Part shown: piece after piece, positions 32,944 to 42,012 of the stretch
How positions within the stretch are numbered: position 1 is the first letter of the stretch
How the letters are laid out: every line of letters starts with the position of its first letter
Source: SIG607 sp036307305
Lineage (GTDB): Bacteria; Bacillota; Clostridia; Oscillospirales; Acutalibacteraceae
DNA: 64,000 nucleotides
NCBI GenBank assembly: GCA_036307305.1
Contig: JAXJXV010000014.1
Location: 317,031 to 381,030 of the forward strand
Direction: 5' to 3'
Translations under genes and position numbers: made by a program
The notes under the pieces: generated by a model
What the model was told of the DNA's origin: nothing
Seen by the model: the letters and a program-made list of their open reading frames with translations, nothing else
Databases searched by the model: none

Positions 32944-34209
32944 ATGAATACTGATGTTAATTATAAAAATAAAAAGCGTTATAATACAGCTAAGTATCCA
33001 ATCAGACAACCTATTGTTATAGTTTGGCTCATTTGGATACTTTCTAAAATAATGCTTATGGGCAAAAAATACAAAATCGAAAAAATAAATATGGAAGGTC
33101 TTAAGCCTCCTTATATGTTACTTAGCAATCATATGTATTTTATTGATTTTGAACTTGCGGCAATGGGAACTTTTCCTCATAGAGTAAATAACGTTGTAAG
33201 TATTGACGGATACTACAGACGTCCTTGGCTTATGGAGCTTATCGGCGCTATATGTACACGTAAATTTACTATGGATTTACATCTTATTAAATCTATAGGA
33301 AGGGTGCTTAAAAGAGGGGACATTCTTTCAATGTATCCCGAAGCGCGTTATTCTCCCTGCGGTACTCTTTCGTACATTCCCGATTCCTTGGGTAAGCTTA
33401 TTAAGCTTAATAAAGTTCCAGTAGTTGCTGTTGTACATCACGGTAATTATCTTCATTCTCCTTTCTGGAATTTTAGAAAGAAAAGAAAGGTGCCTTTCTA
33501 TACTACTTTTACACAAATTTTGACAGCAGAACAAATAAAGCAAATGTCACCCGATGAAATAACCTCAGCCGTAAAAAAAGCTTTAGAGTATGACGATTAC
33601 AGATATCAGAAAGAAAAAGGGATTCTTATTACAGAGGATTTTCGCGCCGAGGGTCTTCATAAAATACTGTATCAGTGTCCACACTGTATGGCTGAGTCAC
33701 AAATGGCATCAAAGGGTACGGAGATTTACTGTAAAGAGTGCGGAAAGCGATGGAATATGAATGAAGACGGTACTCTTAGCGCAATTAACGGTGAAACCGA
33801 ATTTTCTCACATTCCCGATTGGTTTGAGTGGGAAAGAAAGCAGGTAAAACAGCAAATTCTTGACGGTAAGTATAATTTTGAAGACGAAGTTGAGGTTTAC
33901 TCGTTGCCGAGATGTTGGCGCTTTATTAAGCTTGGTAAGGCAACGCTGTCTCACGATGCTGTAAACGGCTTTACATTAAATGGTACCTATAGAGGTAAAG
34001 AATATAAAATTTCACGAACACCTCTTCAGACTAACAGTCTGCATATAGAATATGATTATTGTTATCTAAAACCTCTTGACTGTGTGGATATTTCCACTGA
34101 AAATGATTCTTTTTACTGTTATCCGAAGGCTCAGAACGTTGTAACAAAACTTGCTTTTGCTACTGAAGAAATTTATAAATTAAATTTAAAGGAAAAAGCG
34201 GTGAAATAA
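32944..34209 (+). CDS. PlsC-like lysophospholipid acyltransferase with zinc ribbon
   Basis: 421 residues. The N-terminal ~230 residues are a 1-acylglycerol-3-phosphate acyltransferase domain with the catalytic block SNHMYFIDFE (NHx4D pattern) and the substrate-binding block MYPEARYS. It continues into a zinc ribbon (CPHCMAES ... YCKECGKRW, about 240-263) and a C-terminal beta-rich domain of ~150 residues not found in plain PlsC. Family knowledge predicts acyl transfer to a lipid at the membrane. The added ribbon and tail suggest a specialised substrate. The PHP phosphatase gene starts at the base after its stop. Confidence 0.75.
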   Translation: MNTDVNYKNKKRYNTAKYPIRQPIVIVWLIWILSKIMLMGKKYKIEKINMEGLKPPYMLLSNHMYFIDFELAAMGTFPHRVNNVVSIDGYYRRPWLMELIGAICTRKFTMDLHLIKSIGRVLKRGDILSMYPEARYSPCGTLSYIPDSLGKLIKLNKVPVVAVVHHGNYLHSPFWNFRKKRKVPFYTTFTQILTAEQIKQMSPDEITSAVKKALEYDDYRYQKEKGILITEDFRAEGLHKILYQCPHCMAESQMASKGTEIYCKECGKRWNMNEDGTLSAINGETEFSHIPDWFEWERKQVKQQILDGKYNFEDEVEVYSLPRCWRFIKLGKATLSHDAVNGFTLNGTYRGKEYKISRTPLQTNSLHIEYDYCYLKPLDCVDISTENDSFYCYPKAQNVVTKLAFATEEIYKLNLKEKAVK

Positions 34210-34971
34210 ATGATTGCTAACTATCATACCCATACGTTTCGTTGCGGTCATGCTACGGGCACGGAAGAGGAATATATAAAAAGAGCTATTGAGGGTGGAC
34301 TTAAAATTTTTGGTTTTGCTGACCATGCACCCGCTGTTCTTTATGACGGCTATAAGCTTGGATGGCGAGTACAGACCGAAGACGCTAAGGATTATTTTGA
34401 TACTATTAAGGCATTACGCGAAAAGTACAAGGATACAATAAAAATTTATATCGGTTTTGAAATGGAATATTATCCACAGTATTTTGATAAAATGTATGAA
34501 TATGTTAAACAACTTGGCGCAGAGTATCTGATTTTAGGACAGCACTTTATTGACGAAGCAGCTATACCTCATTCAGCAATAAAGGGACATAATGAAGAGC
34601 ATTTAATCAGATATACTAATTTAGTTATCGAGGGAATGGAAACGGGTAAATTTTTATATGTTGCCCATCCTGATATGCTGAATTACTCGGGCGATATGAA
34701 GGTTTATGAGAGCGAGGCGTACAGACTTTGTTCCGCTTCAAAAGAACTTGATATCCCACTTGAAATTAATTTGCTTGGAATTTACGATAACCGCCACTAT
34801 CCTAACGAAAACTTTTTAAAAATTGCCGGTCAGGTTGGTTGTAAAATGATTTACGGTTTTGATGCTCATACGGCTGAGAGGGCTTATGACAGTAAATCTC
34901 TTGCAAAAGCGGAAGAACTTGTTAAAAAATACAATATTAATCTGATTGATTATATTGAGATAAAATCATAA
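34210..34971 (+). CDS. PHP-domain phosphatase, histidinol-phosphatase (HisJ/HisK) family
   Basis: 253 residues with PHP metal-binding motifs: NYHTHTFRCGHA at the start, GFADHAP, a glutamate in IGFEMEYYP, GQHF, VAHPDML and a late DAHT. This is the trimetal-centre layout of HisJ-type histidinol phosphatases. It starts immediately after the acyltransferase stop, and no other histidine-pathway gene is close, so the natural substrate could be another phosphoester. A second PHP protein lies at 41178-41978. Confidence 0.8.
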   Translation: MIANYHTHTFRCGHATGTEEEYIKRAIEGGLKIFGFADHAPAVLYDGYKLGWRVQTEDAKDYFDTIKALREKYKDTIKIYIGFEMEYYPQYFDKMYEYVKQLGAEYLILGQHFIDEAAIPHSAIKGHNEEHLIRYTNLVIEGMETGKFLYVAHPDMLNYSGDMKVYESEAYRLCSASKELDIPLEINLLGIYDNRHYPNENFLKIAGQVGCKMIYGFDAHTAERAYDSKSLAKAEELVKKYNINLIDYIEIKS

Positions 34972-34999
34972 AACGACAGGTCAAGCCTGTCGTTTTCGT
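34971..34999 (+). terminator. terminator after the PHP gene
   Basis: AAACGACAGG (34971-34980) and CCTGTCGTTT (34986-34995), followed by TTCGTT. Confidence 0.75.
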
Positions 35000-35010
35000 T
35001 ATACAATAAA

Positions 35011-35038
35011 AGAAAACCGCGTATTTACGCGGTTTTCT
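35011..35038 (-). terminator. terminator after the tRNA-Ser genes
   Basis: AGAAAACCGCG (35011-35021) and CGCGGTTTTCT (35028-35038), 11 bp, followed on the minus strand by TTTTAT. Confidence 0.75.
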
Positions 35039-35041
35039 GAT

Positions 35042-35131
35042 TGGCGGAGTAGGAGAGACTTGAACTCTCGCGCCGGTTACCCGACCTACGCCCTTAGCAG
35101 GGGCGCCTCGTCACCACTTGAGTACTACTCC
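35042..35131 (-). tRNA. tRNA-Ser(GCT)
   Basis: 90 nt with encoded CCA. The acceptor GGAGTAG pairs with CTACTCC, the anticodon loop contains GCT, the variable arm is long, and the T-arm is AGAG-TTCAAGT-CTCT. All arms fold. Confidence 0.92.
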
Positions 35132-35170
35132 AAATGATAGCCGTTTTAAAAAAATATTTTGGAAAGGAAT

Positions 35171-35257
35171 TGGCGGAGAGGAAGGGATTCGAACCCTTGG
35201 CTCTTGCGAGTCACTGGTTTTCAAGACCAGCTCCTTAAACCGCTCGGACACCTCTCC
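35171..35257 (-). tRNA. tRNA-Ser(TGA)
   Basis: 87 nt with encoded CCA. The acceptor GGAGAGG pairs with CCTCTCC, the anticodon stem-loop is CTGGT-CTTGAAA-ACCAG (TGA), the variable arm is long, and the T-arm is AGGG-TTCGAAT-CCCT. Confidence 0.92.
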
Positions 35258-35331
35258 GTGTGACCTTAAAGAGTATAGCACAACACTTATGCTTTGTCAA
35301 CACTTTTATTTGTTTAATTTTTATTTTTTTA

Positions 35332-35360
35332 TTGCTTTTTTTTTAGCATTACTGTATAAT
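35332..35360 (+). promoter_or_regulatory. promoter of the alpha-galactosidase gene
   Basis: TTGCTT (35332-35337), 17 bases, TATAAT (35355-35360). No clear operator palindrome is seen. Confidence 0.7.
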
Positions 35361-35391
35361 ATTATCGGTAATATCGTGGGGAGATTTTGAT

Positions 35392-37581
35392 ATGATTAAT
35401 TTTAACGAAGAAAAAATGATATTTAGTTTAAGCACGAAAAACACAAGTTATATTTTCGGCTTTTTAAAAGGTAAATTTTTAACACATTTATATTGGGGAA
35501 AGCTGTTAACGATTGAAAATCCTGTTTATGAACTGTTTTTAGAAGTGAATAAATACTGTCGTAATATGTGCGCAAAGGATTACAATGAATATGATATTTC
35601 CCGTGACTGTTTACCAAGTGAGTATTCTACATTTGGAAATACCGATCAACGCACCCCTGCTTTTCACGCTGTTTACAAAAACGGATCCTTTATAACCGAG
35701 CTTGAGTATGAATCCCACAATATATATAATGGTAAAAATTCTATTAATGGTTTGCCTTACGTATACGTCGAAAATGATAACGAAGCGCAGAGCTTGGAGA
35801 TTGTTTTGGTAGATAAGCTAACATGTCTTAAGGTGGTTTTGTGCTATAGTGTTTTTGAAGAGCTTGATGCTATTACAAGAAGCGTTCGAATTATAAATGG
35901 CGGTAATGATGATATAAAACTTGATTCTGTACTCTCTGCAGTCGTGGATTTTAAAGAAGCTCAGTATGACTTTATTCATTTACCCGGTGCATGGACCAGA
36001 GAGCGTCACCCCGAACGCGTTCCTCTTATGACGGGAAAACAAATTGTTGACAGCGCACGAGGAAACAGCTCGGCACAGCATAATCCATTCTTTGCCTTGG
36101 TAGGCAAAAATACCGACGAAAATAACGGTGACGCTTACGGATTTAATCTTGTTTATAGCGGTAATTTTACTGCTGGCGTTGAGGTTGACCCTTATAATAC
36201 CGCCCGTGCCTTTATAGGTATTAATCCGTTTGCTTTTTCTTGGAAGCTAGAGGCTGGGCAAGAATTTGCTTCTCCTGAAGCTGTATTAGTATATTCTGAT
36301 AAAGGTATTGGCGGTATGTCAAGAATTTATCACAAGCTATACCGTACAAGACTTTGCAGAAGCAAATTCCGTGATACCGAAAGATACGTGCTTATCAATA
36401 ACTGGGAAGCTACGTATATGAAATTTGATGAGGAAAAAATTCTCAAAATTGCAAAAAAGGCTAAAGAGGTTGGCGTCGAGCTTCTCGTACTTGATGACGG
36501 CTGGTTTGGTAAAAGAAACAAGGATAACTGTTCTTTAGGCGATTGGTACGTAAATACCGAAAAATTACCCAATGGATTAAAAGGTCTTGCTGACAAGCTT
36601 AATGCAATGGGCTTAAAATTCGGACTTTGGTTTGAGCCTGAAATGGTTTCGCCCGACAGCGACCTGTATCGTGCTCACCCTGATTGGTGTATTCACTCTC
36701 AGAATCGTATTCGTTCGGTGGCTCGAAATCAGCTTGTACTTGACCTATCCCGTCAGGATGTTTGCAATTACATATATAAGTGTCTTTTTGACAATCTGTC
36801 AACCGTTAATATTGAGTATGTTAAATGGGACTACAACAGAACTATGAGCAATATCGGCTCTGCGCTTCTGGAAGCAGACAGACAAGGTGAATTTTTCCAC
36901 AGATATATATTAGGACTATATGGTATTCTTGAACGTTTGAATAATGAATTTCCCGATGTTCTTTTTGAAAGCTGTAGCTCGGGAGGCGCGAGATTTGACC
37001 CGGGTATGCTTTATTATATGCCTCAGACCTGGGCAAGTGACTGTACAGATGCCCTTGAACGTGTTTATATTCAGTACGGTACGAGTATGTGCTATCCTTA
37101 TTCCTGTATGGGTGCGCACGTATCCATAGTCCCTAATCATCAGGTAGGAAGAACAACCCCTCTGAGCGCCCGTTCAAACGTTGCTATGCAGGGTCAGTAC
37201 GGATTCGAATTGGATTTGAACAAGCTGTCGGATGATGAAATCGAAAGCATTAAAAATAATATTAAGGAATATAAAAAGCTCGGTGAGGTTTTTCATAAGG
37301 GTGATCTTTACAGACTTGTTACTCCTGAAAACAGATATTTTGTCAGTAACGAATTCTTATCTGAAGATAAAACTCGTGTTGTAGTGGTTAATTTCGTAAT
37401 GCGGGCTGTGCCGAATTCACCTGTATATTATTTAAAGCTTCAAGGTCTTGATAGGGAAGCTATGTATTCTATCGAAGGAACCAATTCGGTGCTTAGCGGC
37501 GCCGTGCTTATGTCCTGCGGTCTTCCGTATCAGCTTGACAATGATTATAACACGCGAACCATAATTCTTAACAGATTGTAA
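35392..37581 (+). CDS. alpha-galactosidase, glycoside hydrolase family 36
   Basis: 729 residues, full length for GH36. An N-terminal beta-supersandwich (about 1-325) precedes the TIM barrel, which carries LDDGWFGKR, GLWFEPEMVSPDS, the nucleophile D480 in VKWDYNR, the SCSSGGARFD loop and the acid/base D550 in SDCTDALER. It hydrolyses terminal alpha-1,6-galactosides such as raffinose-family sugars and melibiose. No signal peptide is present, so it acts in the cytoplasm on imported oligosaccharides. No transporter is adjacent. Galactokinase is encoded at 61.9 kb, which would handle the released galactose. Confidence 0.93.
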   Translation: MINFNEEKMIFSLSTKNTSYIFGFLKGKFLTHLYWGKLLTIENPVYELFLEVNKYCRNMCAKDYNEYDISRDCLPSEYSTFGNTDQRTPAFHAVYKNGSFITELEYESHNIYNGKNSINGLPYVYVENDNEAQSLEIVLVDKLTCLKVVLCYSVFEELDAITRSVRIINGGNDDIKLDSVLSAVVDFKEAQYDFIHLPGAWTRERHPERVPLMTGKQIVDSARGNSSAQHNPFFALVGKNTDENNGDAYGFNLVYSGNFTAGVEVDPYNTARAFIGINPFAFSWKLEAGQEFASPEAVLVYSDKGIGGMSRIYHKLYRTRLCRSKFRDTERYVLINNWEATYMKFDEEKILKIAKKAKEVGVELLVLDDGWFGKRNKDNCSLGDWYVNTEKLPNGLKGLADKLNAMGLKFGLWFEPEMVSPDSDLYRAHPDWCIHSQNRIRSVARNQLVLDLSRQDVCNYIYKCLFDNLSTVNIEYVKWDYNRTMSNIGSALLEADRQGEFFHRYILGLYGILERLNNEFPDVLFESCSSGGARFDPGMLYYMPQTWASDCTDALERVYIQYGTSMCYPYSCMGAHVSIVPNHQVGRTTPLSARSNVAMQGQYGFELDLNKLSDDEIESIKNNIKEYKKLGEVFHKGDLYRLVTPENRYFVSNEFLSEDKTRVVVVNFVMRAVPNSPVYYLKLQGLDREAMYSIEGTNSVLSGAVLMSCGLPYQLDNDYNTRTIILNRL

Positions 37582-37586
37582 AAGTT

Positions 37587-37617
37587 TATGCCGTATTAAT
37601 TTACGGCATAACTTTTT
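37587..37617 (+). terminator. terminator after alpha-galactosidase
   Basis: TATGCCGTA (37587-37595) and TACGGCATA (37602-37610), followed by ACTTTTT. Confidence 0.8.
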
Positions 37618-37701
37618 ATTATAAACGTTAAAAATATAACAATATATTTTAGTTATACGAAGCATTAACGAAAAAATATTGATAAATTTGTCACAAAGTG
37701 G

Positions 37702-37730
37702 TTGACAAACTAAAAAGACTTCTATATAAT
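37702..37730 (+). promoter_or_regulatory. consensus promoter of serC-serA
   Basis: TTGACA (37702-37707), 17 bases, TATAAT (37725-37730): a perfect sigma-70/sigma-A match, which suggests strong expression. Confidence 0.85.
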
Positions 37731-37763
37731 GGTAGCATATTCAAATTTTTGGAGGAATTAATT

Positions 37764-38846
37764 ATGGCAAGAGTATACAATTTTAGTGCAGGTCCTTCTA
37801 TGTTACCTGAGGACGTTTTAAAAACTGCAGCAGCAGAAATGCTTGAGTACGGCAATAGCGGACAGTCTGTAATGGAAATGTCTCATCGTTCCAAGGAGTA
37901 TCAGGCAATAATCGACGAAGCAGAGGCTAATCTTCGCGATATAATGAACATTCCTGATAATTATACCGTTTTATTCTTACAGGGCGGTGCTTCCACACAG
38001 TTTGCTATGGTTCCCATGAACCTTATGAATAAAAATAAGAAAGCTGATTACGTAATTACGGGCCAGTGGGCAAAAAAGGCTTATAAAGAGGCTGCTCGTT
38101 ATGGAAATGCAAGAGCTATTGCTTCTTCCGAAGATAAAACCTTCTCTTATATTCCCGAAATCACCGCTGATATGATTGACCCTGAGGCTGATTACGTTCA
38201 TATTTGTATGAACAATACCATCTATGGTACCAAGTGGAACAAGCTTCCCGAAACAGGCGACGTGCCGTTGGTTGCTGATATTTCAAGCTGTATTCTTTCT
38301 GAGCCTATTGATGTATCTAAGTTTGGCGTTCTTTATGCCGGTGCTCAGAAGAACGTTGCTCCTGCAGGTCTTACTATTGTTATTATCAGAAACGACCTTA
38401 TCGGCAACGCTATGGATATAACACCTACTATGCTTAACTATCAGACTCATTCGGAAAATGGTTCTATGTTCAATACACCTCCTTGCTATACCATTTACAT
38501 TGCAGGTCTTGTATTTAAGTGGATTAAAGAGCTTGGCGGTCTTGAGTATATGAAGAACATCAATACAAAAAAGGCTGAAATGCTTTATGATTTCCTTGAC
38601 AACAGCAAGCTGTTCAAAGGCACCGTAGTTGCAGAGGACCGTTCTCTTATGAACGTACCTTTTGTTACAGGCAATGATGAGCTTGATGCAAAATTTGTTG
38701 CTGAGTCTAAAGCCGCAGGATTTGTAAACCTCAAGGGTCACAGAAGCGTTGGCGGTATGAGAGCTTCTATTTATAATGCAATGCCTGTTGAGGGTGTTGA
38801 AAAGCTTGTTGCATTTATGAAAAAATTTGAAGAGGAGAACGCATAA
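37764..38846 (+). CDS. serC: phosphoserine aminotransferase
   Basis: 360 residues from ATG 37764 with GGAGGAATT upstream; the longer frame runs through the promoter. It begins VYNFSAGPSMLPEDVL, the family signature, and carries GGASTQFAMVP and the PLP lysine region LYAGAQKNVAPAG. The C-terminal arginine region GHRSVGGMRASIYNA contacts the substrate carboxylate. It converts 3-phosphohydroxypyruvate to phosphoserine in serine synthesis. serA follows one base after its stop. Confidence 0.95.
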   Translation: MARVYNFSAGPSMLPEDVLKTAAAEMLEYGNSGQSVMEMSHRSKEYQAIIDEAEANLRDIMNIPDNYTVLFLQGGASTQFAMVPMNLMNKNKKADYVITGQWAKKAYKEAARYGNARAIASSEDKTFSYIPEITADMIDPEADYVHICMNNTIYGTKWNKLPETGDVPLVADISSCILSEPIDVSKFGVLYAGAQKNVAPAGLTIVIIRNDLIGNAMDITPTMLNYQTHSENGSMFNTPPCYTIYIAGLVFKWIKELGGLEYMKNINTKKAEMLYDFLDNSKLFKGTVVAEDRSLMNVPFVTGNDELDAKFVAESKAAGFVNLKGHRSVGGMRASIYNAMPVEGVEKLVAFMKKFEEENA

Positions 38847-38847
38847 A

Positions 38848-40008
38848 ATGTATCCTATTAAAACTTATAACAAAATCGCTAAAATCGGCCTTGATAATTT
38901 TGATGAAAAATATACAGTAGGCGACGAAGTACTGAATCCCGTCGGAGCAATAGTACGTTCTGCCGCCCTTCACGAAGAACAGTTCGATAAGACCTTACTT
39001 GCTATCGCTAGAGCAGGTGCAGGTACTAATAATATTCCCATTGAGCGTTGCAGTGACGAGGGTATTGTTGTTTTTAATACCCCTGGTGCTAATGCAAATG
39101 CCGTTAAAGAACTTGTACTTGCAGGTCTTCTTCTTTCTTCCAGAAGAATTATCCCTGCTATTGAATGGGCTAAAACCTTAAAGGGCAACGGCGACCAGGT
39201 TGGTAAAATGGTAGAAAAGGGAAAATCTGCTTTTGTCGGTCCTGAAATTCGTGGTAAAAAGCTCGGTGTCATCGGTCTTGGCGCTATCGGTGTTCTTGTT
39301 GCTAACGCCGCTAATCAGCTAGGTATGAAGGTTTATGGTTATGACCCGTATCTTTCTCTTCAGAACGCTTGGAATCTTTCACATCACATTAATCGCGCAT
39401 CTGATATGAAGGAAATTTTTGAAAATTGCGATTATATTTCTCTCCATATTCCGCTTACTAAAGACACAAAGGATACCATCAATGCCGCTGCTCTCAATTC
39501 TATGAAAGACGGCGTTCGTATCCTTAACTTTGCAAGAGATGGTCTTGTTAACAGCACGGATATGATTGTTGCTCTTGAACAGGGTAAGGTTGCTTCTTAC
39601 GTTGTTGATTTCCCAACCGATGAAATGATTGGTGTAAACGGTGTTATTTGTATTCCTCATTTAGGCGCCTCTACTCCTGAATCAGAAGATAACTGTGCTG
39701 TTATGGCTGCAAAACAGTTGGTTGATTATATCGAAAACGGTAATATCGTAAATTCTGTTAATCTTCCTAACATTTCTATGCCTAAAAGCGGTGAGAAGCG
39801 TATTTGCATTATTCATCAAAACATTCCTAATATGCTTACGGGTATTACGTCAATAGTTGCTAAGGATAATGTAAATATCGAAAATCTTCTTAACAAATCA
39901 AAAGGTGATATTGCCTACACGATGCTTGATGTAAACGACTGTGATACCGATGCTATTTACAAGCATCTTTCAGAAATAGACGGTGTTATAAGGGTACGCA
40001 TTATATAA
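38848..40008 (+). CDS. serA: D-3-phosphoglycerate dehydrogenase
   Basis: 386 residues from ATG 38848, after AGAGGAGAAC. The NAD-binding fold has KLGVIGLGAIGVLVANAA, and substrate-domain motifs are ARAGAGTNNIP and NTPGANANAVKELVL. The catalytic histidine is in IPHLGASTPESE. The C-terminal ~75 residues (KRICIIHQNIPNMLTGITSI) form an ACT-type domain, usually the serine feedback site. It oxidises 3-phosphoglycerate, the first step of serine synthesis. This is the short single-ACT type. The start excludes a 7-residue extension overlapping serC. Confidence 0.93.
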   Translation: MYPIKTYNKIAKIGLDNFDEKYTVGDEVLNPVGAIVRSAALHEEQFDKTLLAIARAGAGTNNIPIERCSDEGIVVFNTPGANANAVKELVLAGLLLSSRRIIPAIEWAKTLKGNGDQVGKMVEKGKSAFVGPEIRGKKLGVIGLGAIGVLVANAANQLGMKVYGYDPYLSLQNAWNLSHHINRASDMKEIFENCDYISLHIPLTKDTKDTINAAALNSMKDGVRILNFARDGLVNSTDMIVALEQGKVASYVVDFPTDEMIGVNGVICIPHLGASTPESEDNCAVMAAKQLVDYIENGNIVNSVNLPNISMPKSGEKRICIIHQNIPNMLTGITSIVAKDNVNIENLLNKSKGDIAYTMLDVNDCDTDAIYKHLSEIDGVIRVRII

Positions 40009-40015
40009 TAACTAC

Positions 40016-40050
40016 AAATCTCCGGACTTGTTTCGGAGATTTATTTTATT
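40016..40050 (+). terminator. terminator after serA
   Basis: AAATCTCCG (40016-40024) and CGGAGATTT (40034-40042), then ATTTTATT. Confidence 0.8.
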
Positions 40051-40076
40051 GACATTTCTTTCTAAAGTATTATAAT
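40049..40076 (+). promoter_or_regulatory. promoter of the sugar kinase gene
   Basis: TTGACA (40049-40054), 16 bases, TATAAT (40071-40076). Confidence 0.65.
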
Positions 40077-40106
40077 ATACTTATAATATAGGAAAGAGGT
40101 ATTTTT

Positions 40107-41129
40107 ATGAAAAAAATAGTTACTTTTGGTGAAATAATGCTTCGTCTTGCACCTAACGGATATTTGCGCTTTGTTCAATCAGAACAGTTTGAAGCTACCT
40201 ACGGCGGTGGCGAAGCCAATGTTGCAGTTTCTCTTGCAAATTACGGTATGGACGCGGCTTTTGTTACAAAGCTACCTGCTCACGAAATCGGTCAGGCTGC
40301 TATCAACTCTTTAAGAAAGTTTGGTGTAGATACCACAAAAATCGTTCGCGGTGGCGATAGAGTAGGTATTTACTACTGTGAAAAAGGCGCTTCACAGCGT
40401 CCGTCTAAGGTTATATACGACCGCGCTGGCTCTTCTATCTGTAAGGCTACAACCGCGGATTTTAATTGGGAAGAAATTTTCTATGGTGTTGATTGGTTCC
40501 ATTTCACAGGTATTACTCCAGCTCTTGGCGATAACGTTGCTGAAATTTGTCTTGAAGCATTGAAGGAAGCGAAAAAACGTAATATAACCGTATCCTGTGA
40601 CCTTAATTACCGCAAAAAATTATGGTCTAAGGAAAAAGCAGGTCAGGTTATGGCGCAGCTTATGCCTTTTGTAGACGTATGTATTGCGAATGAAGAAGAT
40701 GCTTCTGACGTTTTTGGTATTAAATCCAGTGGAACTGATGTTACTGCAGGTAAGGTTAATCACGAAGGATATAAAGAGGTTGCACAGAAGCTTACTGATA
40801 GATTCGGCTTTAAAGCAGTTGCAATTACACTTCGTTCTTCTATTTCTGCTAATGACAACGATTGGGCTGCTATGCTTTACAAGGATGGCGAATTCTATTT
40901 CAGCAAGTCATATCATATGCATATTGTTGACCGTGTTGGCGGTGGTGATAGCTTTGGCGGCGGTCTTATCTATTCTCTTCTGACAGAAAAGGACAATCAG
41001 TCTGCTATTGAATTTGCGGTTGCCGCAAGCTGTCTTAAGCATTCTATTGAGGGCGACGCTAATATGGTTAGTGTTTCAGAGGTTGAAACTCTCGCTACAG
41101 GCGACGGTTCGGGACGTGTGCAGAGATAA
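40107..41129 (+). CDS. PfkB-family sugar kinase, 2-keto-3-deoxygluconate kinase type
   Basis: 340 residues of the ribokinase/PfkB fold: GEIMLRLAP at the start, the glycine pair YGGGEANVAVSLANYG and the anion-hole/catalytic motif DRVGGGDSFGGGL with the catalytic aspartate. The N-terminal pattern and the segment GIYYCEKGASQRPSKVIYDR resemble KdgK enzymes, which phosphorylate 2-keto-3-deoxygluconate from uronate breakdown. No aldolase (kdgA) or uronate gene is adjacent, so substrate assignment is provisional. It has its own promoter and terminator. Confidence 0.75.
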   Translation: MKKIVTFGEIMLRLAPNGYLRFVQSEQFEATYGGGEANVAVSLANYGMDAAFVTKLPAHEIGQAAINSLRKFGVDTTKIVRGGDRVGIYYCEKGASQRPSKVIYDRAGSSICKATTADFNWEEIFYGVDWFHFTGITPALGDNVAEICLEALKEAKKRNITVSCDLNYRKKLWSKEKAGQVMAQLMPFVDVCIANEEDASDVFGIKSSGTDVTAGKVNHEGYKEVAQKLTDRFGFKAVAITLRSSISANDNDWAAMLYKDGEFYFSKSYHMHIVDRVGGGDSFGGGLIYSLLTEKDNQSAIEFAVAASCLKHSIEGDANMVSVSEVETLATGDGSGRVQR

Positions 41130-41137
41130 AACTATTT

Positions 41138-41168
41138 ACAGGGTTCGGTATGAACCCTGTATTCTTTG
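41138..41168 (+). terminator. terminator after the sugar kinase
   Basis: ACAGGGTTC (41138-41146) and GAACCCTGT (41152-41160), then ATTCTTT. It lies 10 bases before the next start codon, so it may also attenuate the PHP gene. Confidence 0.7.
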
Positions 41169-41177
41169 GGTGATAAT

Positions 41178-41978
41178 ATGAATTATTCTAATTTACATAC
41201 ACATACTACTTTTTCTGACGGTATTGGCAGTGTAAAGGAAAATATCGAAGCTGCTATTAATAAGAATATGCAATCCTTAGGGTTTTCCGACCATAGCTTT
41301 ACTGATTGTGATAAAAGCTATTGTATGAAGCTTGAGGATTTTGACGAATATTTATTGACCGTTAACAATGCTAAGTCAGAGTACAAGGATAAAATAAAAA
41401 TTTTTACAGGTATTGAAAAGGATTATTTTTCGGATATTGACGTAAAAGCTTTTGATTATTTTATAGGCTCGGTTCATTATGTTATTAAAAACGATATCTG
41501 TTATCCTATTGACCATTCGGCTAAACAGCAGCTTGACTGTATTGCAGACGCATTTGGCGGCAGTGCGATGGATTTTGCGAAATGCTATTTTGATATGGTT
41601 GTTGAACAGGCGATTAAATATAAGCCAACTTTAATAGGACATTTCGACGTTATTAATAAATTTTCCTTAATGCCTGAAAATGACGATAAGTATATACAGC
41701 TTACTCTTGACAGCGTAGCGGAAATACTAAAATACACCAAGGTTTTTGAAGTTAATACTGGCGCAATATCACGCGGATACAGAAGTGTGCCTTATCCAAA
41801 TATTCCCGTGCTTGAATTTTTATATAAAAAAGGTGGTGTTATCACTCTTGGCAGCGATTCACACAATCCTAAAAATCTTGATTTCTTTTTTAGTGAATCT
41901 ATTGAAATCATCAAAAAAGTAGGCTTTAAAGAGATTGCGGTCTTTAATGGTACTGATTTTGATATGGTTAAAATATAA
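41178..41978 (+). CDS. PHP-domain phosphatase (HisJ family), second copy
   Basis: 266 residues from ATG 41178, with GGGTGAT upstream; the frame opens earlier at a TTG inside the terminator region. It starts NLHTHTTFSDG and has GFSDHSF, TGIEKDYF, GSVHYV, GHFDVINKF and a final GSDSHNP, the PHP metal ligands. Only about one-quarter to one-third of residues appear shared with the PHP protein at 34.2 kb, so it is not a recent duplicate. A histidinol-phosphatase role is the family default. Confidence 0.78.
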   Translation: MNYSNLHTHTTFSDGIGSVKENIEAAINKNMQSLGFSDHSFTDCDKSYCMKLEDFDEYLLTVNNAKSEYKDKIKIFTGIEKDYFSDIDVKAFDYFIGSVHYVIKNDICYPIDHSAKQQLDCIADAFGGSAMDFAKCYFDMVVEQAIKYKPTLIGHFDVINKFSLMPENDDKYIQLTLDSVAEILKYTKVFEVNTGAISRGYRSVPYPNIPVLEFLYKKGGVITLGSDSHNPKNLDFFFSESIEIIKKVGFKEIAVFNGTDFDMVKI

Positions 41979-41983
41979 CAGAA

Positions 41984-42012
41984 AACCCGTTTATCTGATA
42001 GATAAACGGGTT
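41984..42012. terminator. bidirectional terminator
   Basis: AACCCGTTTATC (41984-41995) and GATAAACGGGTT (42001-42012), 12 bp perfect. It overlaps the stop of the convergent fumarase subunit gene. Confidence 0.8.

Noticed and set aside
35118..35390. 90-codon frame upstream of alpha-galactosidase
   Set aside because: It reads antisense through tRNA-Ser(TGA) and the promoter; an artefact.
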